DNA from: Clostridiales bacterium
GTDB lineage: Bacteria > Bacillota > Clostridia > Lachnospirales > Anaerotignaceae
DNA: 7,142 nt
Direction of reading: 5' to 3'
Assembly (NCBI GenBank): GCA_019423725.1
Contig: JAHZAW010000016.1
Location: forward strand, 1-7,142
Each line of letters begins with the position of its first letter. The stretch's first letter is position 1. Position numbers and translations under genes: made by a program. The notes under the pieces are model-generated. The model was given only the letters and a program-made list of their open reading frames with translations, was not told the DNA's origin and ran no database searches. Below, piece by piece: positions 1 to 5,268 of the stretch.

Positions 1-26
1 GGACGTACATATCCCATAAATTCCAT
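1..26 (-). CDS. UxaA/SuyB-type hydroxyacid dehydratase large subunit, N-terminal fragment
   Basis: Only the first nine codons are in the window; they read MEFMGYVRP and the gene runs off the left edge. The segment Gly-Tyr-x-Arg-Pro at the start is typical of the large catalytic domain or subunit of the altronate/galactarate/sulfolactate lyase family, which usually continues with a DG-x-x-G-x-RN motif. The start at 24-26 is preferred over an in-frame ATG at 30-32 because AAGGAG at 35-40 sits 8 bases from the former and only 2 from the latter. It follows the SAF-domain gene by 24 bases, so the two should be translated together as small and large subunits of one enzyme. The family call rests on very few residues plus the neighbour; the substrate cannot be told. 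Confidence 0.6.
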
Positions 27-34
27 TTTCATTT

Positions 35-40
35 CTCCTT
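35..40 (-). promoter_or_regulatory. Ribosome binding site deciding the start of the large-subunit gene
   Basis: On the minus strand this reads AAGGAG. It lies 8 bases before the ATG at 24-26 and only 2 bases before the ATG at 30-32, so the inner ATG is the better start. Confidence 0.6.
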
Positions 41-50
41 TCGTCCCGTC

Positions 51-353
51 TTATTCTTTCCAGTCGCCACGTCCACGCATACTGTCAAGGTTATGTATAT
101 GTACATATTCGCCTTTTTTGATATCCTTTGTAGCGATACCGATTTCTTCACCGTATTTGTTTATAAGTTCACCTTTTTTGATATCCTTAACGGCGATCTT
201 GTGTCCGTAAGGTACATCTCCGATGACTTTAACGACTTCTTTATTTCCTTTTTTGTCACGTACTTCTACTTCTGTTCCGTCAGTGATGCCGTTAGCAAAA
301 ATAGTCGCAACGTTGTCAAGGTCATTAACTTTAAGAGCGATATTTATACTCAT
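51..353 (-). CDS. SAF-domain small subunit of a UxaA/SuyA-type hydroxyacid dehydratase
   Basis: This 100-residue protein is a stand-alone SAF (beta-clip) domain, equivalent to the N-terminal domain of altronate dehydratase UxaA or to SuyA, the small subunit of (R)-sulfolactate sulfo-lyase. Seen in the sequence: the family block V-P-x-G-H-K at 47-52, the K-Y-G at 66-68 with I-G following at 71-72, and the V-H-x-H-N run at 84-88 near the C terminus. The histidines and Lys52 are the usual family signature. It starts 27 bases after the larA stop codon, with an AAGGGG ribosome site 7 bases before its ATG, and is followed 24 bases later by the large-subunit gene, so it is the middle gene of a larA operon. 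The same fold is fused to the catalytic domain in E. coli UxaA, but here it is split. The segment KDIKKGE occurs twice (56-62 and 76-82), encoded by an exact 17-base repeat. The substrate is unknown: altronate-like sugar acids, sulfolactate or another 2-hydroxyacid are possible. Confidence 0.85.
   Translation of the reverse strand: MSINIALKVNDLDNVATIFANGITDGTEVEVRDKKGNKEVVKVIGDVPYGHKIAVKDIKKGELINKYGEEIGIATKDIKKGEYVHIHNLDSMRGRGDWKE
112..188. repeat. Exact 17-base direct repeat inside the SAF-domain gene (112-128 and 172-188)
   Basis: The plus-strand sequence ccttttttgatatcctt occurs at 112-128 and again at 172-188, exactly 60 bases apart. Both copies are in the same frame on the minus strand and encode KDIKKGE, 20 residues apart. 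The bases flanking the copies are also similar on one side. It may reflect the internal symmetry of the beta-clip fold, a small duplication, or lysine codon bias. Confidence 0.8.
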
Positions 354-380
354 ATCTGTTCCCCTTTCTTATTTTTTATA

Positions 381-1658
381 TCAATCCTTTACGGCAAGTA
401 CGCTGACACCATCAGGTATTACAACTACCTTAGCATCTTTACCCTTAAGCTGGTAAGCTATCTCAAGAGCTTCATCAGGTGTTGATGCAGGTATCATATT
501 TGCCTTTTTAACCATTTCATGGTCAAGGAATGTTGTTACAAGGATAAGTTTATGTTTCTTAAGTATTCTTGAGTAGATCTGAGGGCACCACTGCTCTGCG
601 ATCGTCTCTTTTGAAGGGATCTTTGAAAGATATTCATCGATCTCATCGGGTGTTCCCATTGTGATGAGTCTTTCGAAGTTTGATCCACCCATACCATCAC
701 AGCATGAGCAGCACATAATGATAACACCGTCTTCACCGGCACATACCTCAGCTGTTGCTACAGCCTTAGGGCTCTGGTAAAGGTTCTGGTCAAGAGGATA
801 TCCTCCGTTTGATGTTACAACGATATCACCTGTTACTACAGGGCACTGTGACTGGCTTCTGATGAATTCTACGCCTTTAGCGTGAGCTTCTTCAAGATCG
901 CCGGCAAATGCTGCTATAACTTTCTTCTCAGCGTCAAGTGCAACGTTAAGTATGAACTGTACGTTGACAGCTCTTGCTGCAACTACCATATCTTTATGTA
1001 TAGGGTTTCCTTCAAGAACGCCAGTCTTTGAGTAAGGACTTGCTATTGCTGTATAGCAGTGGTTCTCATTAACTGTTGTTGAGTTACATATACCGGGAAG
1101 TATGCTCTTTCTTCCGCCTGAGAAACCTGCGAAGAAATGAGGCTCGATAAATCCTTCTGTTATAAGGAGGTCACAGTTAACTGCGATCTTGTTGCAGAAA
1201 AATTCTGCTCCTGAAGGAAGGTCGCATACCTTTTCAAACTGTTCAGGATCAAATGCGTTGTTAGCAACGATCTTCTCATTGTCAACGATGGCATCGCCAA
1301 ACATATTTCTCTGTTCTTCTTCTGTTGTAGGTCTATGTAAGCCTGTTGCGATAAGGATTGTGATATCAGCATCAGGATTGCCTTTTCTTATTTCCTTAAG
1401 AAGGATGGGAAGTGTAAGTTTGCTGGGCACTGCTCTTGTATGGTCGCTGGTAACGATAACGATTTTATTTTTGCCAACAGCCAGTTCTGAAAGTTTCTTG
1501 CTTCCAATGGGATTTGCAAGGGCATCTTCAACGAGTTCAGCCTCGCCTTTTTCTGCCTTGTACTCATGCATCTTAGCTGTGATTACAGCAGCAAGATTTT
1601 CTTCCGCAACATGAATATCAACGGTTTCTTTGTAGTACGGAATTTTTATTGTTTTCAT
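381..1658 (-). CDS. larA: LarA-family nickel-pincer hydroxyacid racemase (lactate racemase-like)
   Basis: LarA enzymes invert the configuration at C2 of 2-hydroxyacids by hydride transfer to a pyridinium-derived nickel-pincer cofactor covalently held by a lysine. The 425-residue length matches the family. The expected residues fall at the positions I recall for Lactiplantibacillus plantarum LarA: Asp72 and Arg75 in SDHTR, His108 in TGLHRP, His174 in EPHFFAGFSGG, the cofactor lysine Lys184 in GGRKS, His200 in NENH, Tyr294-Gln295 and Lys298 in YQSPK. All catalytic and nickel-binding positions are therefore intact. A cysteine-rich run CCSCC at 316-320, just before DGMGG, looks unusual to me. The start has a strong AAGGAGG 8 bases upstream. 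It is the first gene of an operon with a SAF-domain subunit and its large partner. Relatives act on lactate, malate, phenyllactate, 2-hydroxyglutarate or gluconate, so the substrate is open: lactate is attractive because of the nearby lactoyl-CoA dehydratase, while the downstream pair suggests another hydroxyacid. LarB, LarC and LarE, needed to make the cofactor, are not in this window. Confidence 0.88.
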   Translation of the reverse strand: MKTIKIPYYKETVDIHVAEENLAAVITAKMHEYKAEKGEAELVEDALANPIGSKKLSELAVGKNKIVIVTSDHTRAVPSKLTLPILLKEIRKGNPDADITILIATGLHRPTTEEEQRNMFGDAIVDNEKIVANNAFDPEQFEKVCDLPSGAEFFCNKIAVNCDLLITEGFIEPHFFAGFSGGRKSILPGICNSTTVNENHCYTAIASPYSKTGVLEGNPIHKDMVVAARAVNVQFILNVALDAEKKVIAAFAGDLEEAHAKGVEFIRSQSQCPVVTGDIVVTSNGGYPLDQNLYQSPKAVATAEVCAGEDGVIIMCCSCCDGMGGSNFERLITMGTPDEIDEYLSKIPSKETIAEQWCPQIYSRILKKHKLILVTTFLDHEMVKKANMIPASTPDEALEIAYQLKGKDAKVVVIPDGVSVLAVKD

Positions 1659-1700
1659 AACAATTTCCTCCTTTTAGATATACGTATCTCATTTCGTTCC

Positions 1701-1720
1701 GTATGATGTATACATAATAC
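1701..1720. promoter_or_regulatory. Imperfect 20-bp dyad in the larA leader, candidate operator
   Basis: The plus strand reads GTATgATGTATACATaATAC. The central ATGTATACAT (1706-1715) is a perfect 10-bp palindrome, and four more bases on each side also match after one mismatched pair. It lies about 15 bases downstream of the -10 box of the larA promoter, inside the expected 5' leader, which is where a repressor would block transcription. The TGTATACA core resembles operators of GntR-type regulators, but no regulator gene is present here, so the binding protein is not known. Confidence 0.45.
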
Positions 1721-1734
1721 ATATTTCATTTTTT

Positions 1735-1762
1735 ATTATACTCCTATCGCCTCCCAAGTCAA
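1735..1762 (-). promoter_or_regulatory. Sigma-A-type promoter of the larA operon
   Basis: On the minus strand a TTGACT -35 box (1757-1762) is separated by 16 bases from a perfect TATAAT -10 box (1735-1740). Transcription should start near 1728, leaving a leader of about 70 bases before the larA ribosome site and ATG. It lies after the terminator of the preceding flavoprotein gene, so the larA operon should be expressed on its own. Confidence 0.7.
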
Positions 1763-1847
1763 TAACAATTTGTACTTATAAATAAACTTTATACATATTA
1801 ACCAATATATTGTACTAATATTAGTTCAATTCAACTAAAGAAATCTT

Positions 1848-1901
1848 AAAAAAATCCCCTGCCTAAACATAGAGATACCACGTCTTGTTTAAAGGCAGGG
1901 G
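1848..1901 (-). terminator. Intrinsic terminator of the iron-sulfur flavoprotein gene
   Basis: A 9-bp perfect stem pairs 1856-1864 (CCCCTGCCT) with 1893-1901 (AGGCAGGGG). Past a two-base bulge it continues with five further pairs (1865-1869 with 1886-1890). Read on the minus strand, the stem is followed by a run of seven T (1848-1854). It lies 31 bases beyond the flavoprotein stop codon and separates that gene from the larA promoter. Confidence 0.75.
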
Positions 1902-1905
1902 ATAA

Positions 1906-1934
1906 AACGTCAAGACATCCCCTGTCTCGACGTT
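1906..1934 (-). other. Stop-proximal hairpin preceding the terminator
   Basis: AACGTC-A-AGACA (1906-1917) pairs with TGTCT-C-GACGTT (1923-1934) with one mismatch and a five-base TCCCC loop; the stem overlaps the stop codon of the flavoprotein gene. It has no T-run of its own. The ATCCCCTG copy in its loop and right arm (1917-1924) could also pair with CAGGGGAT at 1897-1903, which is part of the terminator stem, so the two structures may compete. Confidence 0.5.
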
Positions 1935-2562
1935 ATCTTATGAAATTAGTTCTTATTTTTTTCTCCTGTTCAGGATAAGCTACGCCGGCCTTTTTGCCCG
2001 CGTCGATACATTTGAGCATCCAAGCCATATTTCTTCCAAGGATCCTCATTATCTGAAGGCCTTCCTGATCCTGAAGTACTTCTTCGGGAGTGTTGCCATG
2101 AACACCATTCCAATAGTTTGAGGAAACTACAGGCATCTGGGAAATGGTAAAATACTTATTCATCCTATCCATGGACGGGGTAAGTCCTCCCCTTCGGCAG
2201 CTGGCAATGGCAGCAGCAGGTTTGAAAGCAAAGCTGCTTCCTGCACTGTAAAAAAGCCTGTCCATAAACATCTGAGCCTGGGACGCAGGTCCGCCGTAAT
2301 ATACAGGCTCACCAATGATAAAACCATCGGCGTTCCTTAAAAGTTCGGCGCATTCATTTACAGGGTCATCATCAAACACACATTTGCCTGATTTTGTCTT
2401 GGCACAGGTCATACAGGCAACACATGGATGTTTCATAGATTTACCGATATGGACTATCTGAGTATCTATACCTTCCTCTTTTAAAACCTTTTCTATCTCA
2501 CAAAGAGCTGTATAAGTACATCCTTTTTCATGAGGACTTGCGTTTACCATTAAAACCTTCAT
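1933..2562 (-). CDS. Iron-sulfur flavoprotein-like NAD(P)H:FMN reductase (flavodoxin fold)
   Basis: The 209-residue protein has the flavodoxin-like fold of the NADPH-dependent FMN reductase family. Visible parts: the FMN phosphate loop N-A-S-P-H-x-K-G near 7-14, a compact cysteine motif C47-x2-C50-x2-C53-x7-C61 of the type that binds a [4Fe-4S] cluster in iron-sulfur flavoproteins of anaerobes, and the flavin-binding segment around EPVYYGGPASQAQMFMDR (85-102). No signal peptide or membrane segment is seen, so it should be cytoplasmic. Proteins of this kind move electrons between NAD(P)H or ferredoxin and small acceptors, or reduce quinones, nitro compounds or oxygen species; the real acceptor cannot be read from the sequence. 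It has its own promoter and terminator and is divergent from the EamA transporter gene. AAGGAG lies 10 bases before the chosen ATG. Whether it works with the lactate enzymes nearby is unknown. Confidence 0.85.
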   Translation of the reverse strand: MKVLMVNASPHEKGCTYTALCEIEKVLKEEGIDTQIVHIGKSMKHPCVACMTCAKTKSGKCVFDDDPVNECAELLRNADGFIIGEPVYYGGPASQAQMFMDRLFYSAGSSFAFKPAAAIASCRRGGLTPSMDRMNKYFTISQMPVVSSNYWNGVHGNTPEEVLQDQEGLQIMRILGRNMAWMLKCIDAGKKAGVAYPEQEKKIRTNFIR

Positions 2563-2608
2563 TATATTCCAACTCCTTCATTATTATAATAACTATTCTT
2601 TTTATTCT

Positions 2609-2637
2609 ATTTTATCACTGGTCAGCCAACTAAACAA
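2609..2637 (-). promoter_or_regulatory. Promoter of the iron-sulfur flavoprotein gene
   Basis: The minus strand shows TTGTTT (2632-2637), a 17-base spacer and TAAAAT (2609-2614), with TGA just before the -10 box giving an extended -10. The start of transcription would be near 2602, about 40 bases before the ATG. Confidence 0.5.
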
Positions 2638-2682
2638 TACCAATAAAATTATATAAATATTAATCAATTTTAATGAAATTTC

Positions 2683-2711
2683 TTGATAATATCCTTGATT
2701 TGATGTATATT
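2683..2711 (+). promoter_or_regulatory. Promoter of the EamA transporter gene
   Basis: TTGATA (2683-2688), a 17-base spacer and TATATT (2706-2711) match a sigma-A promoter with mismatches. Transcription would start near 2718, about 45 bases before the ATG; the ribosome site GGAGG is at 2749-2753. Confidence 0.45.
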
Positions 2712-2762
2712 TTTGAATTAAGCGAAAATAACATTACAGTCAGACAACGGAGGTAATCAATT

Positions 2763-3689
2763 ATGTCACGACAGCTTAGAGCAGGACTTTTATTAACGCT
2801 TACCGCGCTTATATGGGGAGCGGCATTCGTCGCACAAAGCGTTGGTATGGATTATGTAGGGCCATATACATACCTATGTTCACGAAGCGTCATCGGAGGA
2901 ATAGTTCTTCTGCCAGTCATAAAATTTTTTGGCAAGGACCCGGAAACAGTTTCACCTGATGTGAATAGTGATAAGGCAAAAAACAAAAAGATCCTTATAA
3001 CCGGCGGAATATGCTGTGGTATCGCCCTTTTTGTTGCATCCATATTACAGCAGATAGGAATAAAATATACAACTGTTGGAAAAGCAGGATTCATCACTTC
3101 TCTTTATATGATAATAGTGCCTATCATAGGTATAATACTTGGCAGAAAAGCTTCCAAAAAAGTATGGTTTTCAGTTCTTATCGCCATAATCGGAATGTAT
3201 TTCTTATGTATGAACGGAGAAAGCGGCCTTAATAAGGGCGATCTGCTCGTTTTATGCTGTGCCGTGGGATTTTCTTTCCATATACTCATAATCGATCATT
3301 TTTCACCAATGGTAAACGGTATAAAAATGAGCTGTATACAGTTCTGGGTATGCGCCGCAGTATCGGCCATATTTATGTTCATATTTGAAAAACCTGATAT
3401 AAACAGCATAATCGCAGCCTGGGCACCCATCCTCTACGCAGGAGCCCTTTCATCTGGAGCAGGATATACTTTACAGATAGTAGCCCAGAAAGATATAGAC
3501 CCGACAGTCGCTTCACTTATATGCTCCCTTGAATCAGTATTTTCAGTATTATTTGGCTGGATACTTCTTAGACAGGCATTATCAGCAAAGGAACTCTTCG
3601 GATGTATCCTCGTATTCATAGGTGTTATACTGACACAGATACCTGACAGGAAAAAGATAACCGCAAATAAAAAACAGCTTTCTAATTGA
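2763..3689 (+). CDS. EamA/DMT-superfamily membrane transporter
   Basis: A 308-residue membrane protein with the two tandem EamA domains of the drug/metabolite transporter superfamily, which export amino acids, metabolites or drugs. The first repeat spans about 5-150 and opens with the family-typical LTALIWGAAFVAQ near 13-25. The second spans about 160-292 and ends with the characteristic SLESVFSVLFGWILL (255-269) followed by a last helix and a short basic tail. About ten hydrophobic segments can be counted, with a polar Lys/Asp-rich loop at 57-76. The length is normal. GGAGG lies 9 bases before the ATG. It is a single-gene unit, divergent from the flavoprotein gene and convergent with the lcd operon. 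The substrate cannot be predicted; export of an organic or amino acid would fit the setting but is only a guess. Confidence 0.9.
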   Translation: MSRQLRAGLLLTLTALIWGAAFVAQSVGMDYVGPYTYLCSRSVIGGIVLLPVIKFFGKDPETVSPDVNSDKAKNKKILITGGICCGIALFVASILQQIGIKYTTVGKAGFITSLYMIIVPIIGIILGRKASKKVWFSVLIAIIGMYFLCMNGESGLNKGDLLVLCCAVGFSFHILIIDHFSPMVNGIKMSCIQFWVCAAVSAIFMFIFEKPDINSIIAAWAPILYAGALSSGAGYTLQIVAQKDIDPTVASLICSLESVFSVLFGWILLRQALSAKELFGCILVFIGVILTQIPDRKKITANKKQLSN

Positions 3690-3709
3690 TATAAAAATAA
3701 TATAAAAGC

Positions 3710-3742
3710 AAAAGGCCACCCGTTATACGGATGGTCTTTTTT
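3710..3742 (+). terminator. Intrinsic terminator of the EamA gene
   Basis: A 13-pair stem (3710-3722 with 3728-3740, one C-A mismatch and one G-T pair, loop TTATA) is followed by T residues through 3742. It begins 21 bases after the stop codon. Confidence 0.75.
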
Positions 3743-3968
3743 ATGCCTTAGTCTTATTATCAATAATGGTCTTTCCCTCTGTAAATTATTTATCACAAGT
3801 TTACGGCCTTTCATATCAAAATATGGCAGGGCATATTTTATGGGCATAATACTGCCAGAATACCATAGGAACAGGAATAGCAAAAACGGCTGGCTTGGTT
3901 TGCAGTCAGTTATTAAAGCTGATTTTTACATTTTCTGCTGTCATGGGCTTCGCATAGTTCTTATATAC

Positions 3969-3998
3969 AAGAAAAGACCGCACATAATGTGCGGTCCT
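3969..3998 (-). terminator. Intrinsic terminator of the lcdA-lcdB operon, possibly bidirectional
   Basis: A perfect 9-bp stem pairs GACCGCACA (3976-3984) with TGTGCGGTC (3988-3996) around a three-base loop. Flanking A and T runs allow termination on both strands; on the minus strand the stem is followed by TTTTCTT. It is about 140 bases beyond the lcdB stop codon and would also back up the EamA terminator from the other side. Confidence 0.7.
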
Positions 3999-4048
3999 TT
4001 TCAGTAGATTTCGATAGTATTTGGGGATTTAACTTTGGTGTATTTATA

Positions 4049-4082
4049 GGCAGAAACCCTATGGGGAGTAAAAGCCTCTGCC
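4049..4082 (-). other. Hairpin in the lcdB 3' region
   Basis: GGCAGA (4049-4054) pairs with TCTGCC (4077-4082), and the interior holds a smaller CCC/GGG pairing around TAT. There is no T-run, so it is not an obvious terminator; it may protect the 3' end of the lcd transcript. Confidence 0.35.
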
Positions 4083-4085
4083 CTT

Positions 4086-4122
4086 ATACCCTCTCACGGC
4101 ATTGCCGTTAAGAAAGAGGTAT
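4086..4122 (-). other. Two-level hairpin just after the lcdB stop codon
   Basis: The outer arms ATACC-C-TCT (4086-4094) and AGAGGTAT (4115-4122) pair with one bulged base. Inside them ACGGC (4096-4100) pairs with GCCGT (4104-4108) over a three-base loop. It lies 12 bases after the lcdB stop codon and lacks a T-run. Confidence 0.35.
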
Positions 4123-4134
4123 TACTGAATTAAA

Positions 4135-5256
4135 TTAACATGTTTCTGCAAAGCTCTGAACTCTTGTTCTTGTCTGTTCAAATGAGCTTGATTCCTGATC
4201 GATCTCGATCATGAGGCTCTTGATTCCTGCTTCTGTGAACTGTCTGTAGTATACAGGGTAGTCCCACTCTTCAGGATCACAGAATTTCATCATGCATACG
4301 ATAACTGCGTCTGCTCCTGTCTGTTTAACCATATCCATGAGCATTTTGCCTCTCATCTTCTTTGTGTCTGTAGCAACTGAGCAGCCATACATGTTCTGCC
4401 ATACTTTAGCAAGTCTGTATAAAGGAGCTGCCTCTCCTGAAGGAACGTCAACTCTGATCTGTCTTGATTCCTGAGCAAGGTCATCAGCTACGATAGCAAG
4501 GCCATTTTCCTTGAATATGTCAAGTACTTCGTTGGGCTCAGCAAGGATACCTGTAAGGATGACTTTCTTGCCTGTCCAAGGCTGTACTTCGCTCTTTCTG
4601 ATCTCATCCATAAGTTCTTTTACAAGAACTGTATGTTTTGCCTTATCCATGAACATTCTTGCTTTGAATACAGCATGTCTTGCAACTGGATCGATCACCT
4701 GAGGATAGTCTGCAGCTACCTTTACAAACTCACGCATTGTAGCTCTGTTTTCATTGTAAACAGTGATAGCTTTTTCAATTGCTTCATTTGTTATGGGAGC
4801 GCCTACGATCTGCTCAAGTTTATCCTTAACGATCTTGTATTCTTCTACAAGGAAACGGTTAGCTGACTCAAGTCCTCTGTTCTGAGGATGTGTGAATGTG
4901 ATTACAGGTGATGTGCCTTTCCATTTCTGGCTTAAGCATTTAAGTGTATCACAGGGAACTGAGAAGATTACAGCTGCAAGTTCATCATATGCTCCGCTGC
5001 ACTGAAGTTCCATTACCTGCTGCATGATTGAACATGCGAATGCAGGAAGATATGTACGTGCATTGGCGATTGTTTTGTTTCCGCCCCAGATACCCATGGG
5101 AAGATATCCTGTGGCATATACTAATTCTTCAGGAGCGTATAAGGGCATGATACCGATTGCTCCCTTTCCTGTTTCATTTTTATAGTCATCCATAGCCTTT
5201 TTGGGATTTGCTGCTATGTCTTTAAACTGGTTTAATAATGTATCTACTTTACTCAT
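4135..5256 (-). CDS. lcdB: (R)-Lactoyl-CoA dehydratase, beta subunit
   Basis: The 373-residue protein is the small subunit of the 2-hydroxyacyl-CoA dehydratase family (HgdB, HadC, FldC, LcdB), which with LcdA removes water from (R)-lactoyl-CoA to give acryloyl-CoA by a ketyl-radical mechanism. The length fits the family. Features seen: KGAIGIMPLYAPEELVYATG at 31-50, ARTYLPAFACS ending at 76, PCDTLKCLSQKWKG at 101-114, ESRQIRVDV at 263-271, KFCDPEEWDYP at 324-334 and the C-terminal EIDQ-x4-FEQTRTR-x-QSF (351-369). Cys75, Cys102 and Cys326 are the likely ligands of the [4Fe-4S] cluster. Several of these blocks match my recollection of Anaerotignum (Clostridium) propionicum LcdB more closely than HgdB or FldC; this is recall, not an alignment. 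The gene follows lcdA by 12 bases, with a G-rich ribosome site in the gap, so the subunits are made together. The cytoplasmic enzyme needs an ATP-dependent activator (LcdC type) that is not encoded here. Confidence 0.9.
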   Translation of the reverse strand: MSKVDTLLNQFKDIAANPKKAMDDYKNETGKGAIGIMPLYAPEELVYATGYLPMGIWGGNKTIANARTYLPAFACSIMQQVMELQCSGAYDELAAVIFSVPCDTLKCLSQKWKGTSPVITFTHPQNRGLESANRFLVEEYKIVKDKLEQIVGAPITNEAIEKAITVYNENRATMREFVKVAADYPQVIDPVARHAVFKARMFMDKAKHTVLVKELMDEIRKSEVQPWTGKKVILTGILAEPNEVLDIFKENGLAIVADDLAQESRQIRVDVPSGEAAPLYRLAKVWQNMYGCSVATDTKKMRGKMLMDMVKQTGADAVIVCMMKFCDPEEWDYPVYYRQFTEAGIKSLMIEIDQESSSFEQTRTRVQSFAETC

Positions 5257-5268
5257 TTTCCTTCCCCC

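Larger units (their letters stand above)
3743..4134. other. Intergenic region without a credible gene
   Basis: This 392-base stretch lies between the convergent EamA and lcdB ends. Reading frames here are short, lack convincing ribosome sites or are shadows of EamA. It holds a weak hairpin (TGGCAG at 3824-3829 with CTGCCA at 3852-3857), the likely lcd terminator (3969-3998), and two hairpins close to the lcdB stop codon (4049-4082 and 4086-4122). I recognise no tRNA, riboswitch or insertion sequence in it. Confidence 0.6.

Noticed and set aside
1189..1614. A 141-codon plus-strand open frame opposite larA.
   Set aside because: It is antisense to a gene with every catalytic residue in place and has no independent support.
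3434..3883. A 149-codon minus-strand open frame covering the end of the EamA gene and the following intergenic sequence.
   Set aside because: Much of it is antisense to EamA and it runs through the EamA terminator hairpin; no domain is recognised and no convincing start is seen.
3743..3968. A decayed gene or insertion-sequence remnant between EamA and the lcd terminator.
   Set aside because: No terminal inverted repeats, target duplication or recognisable protein fragment could be found.
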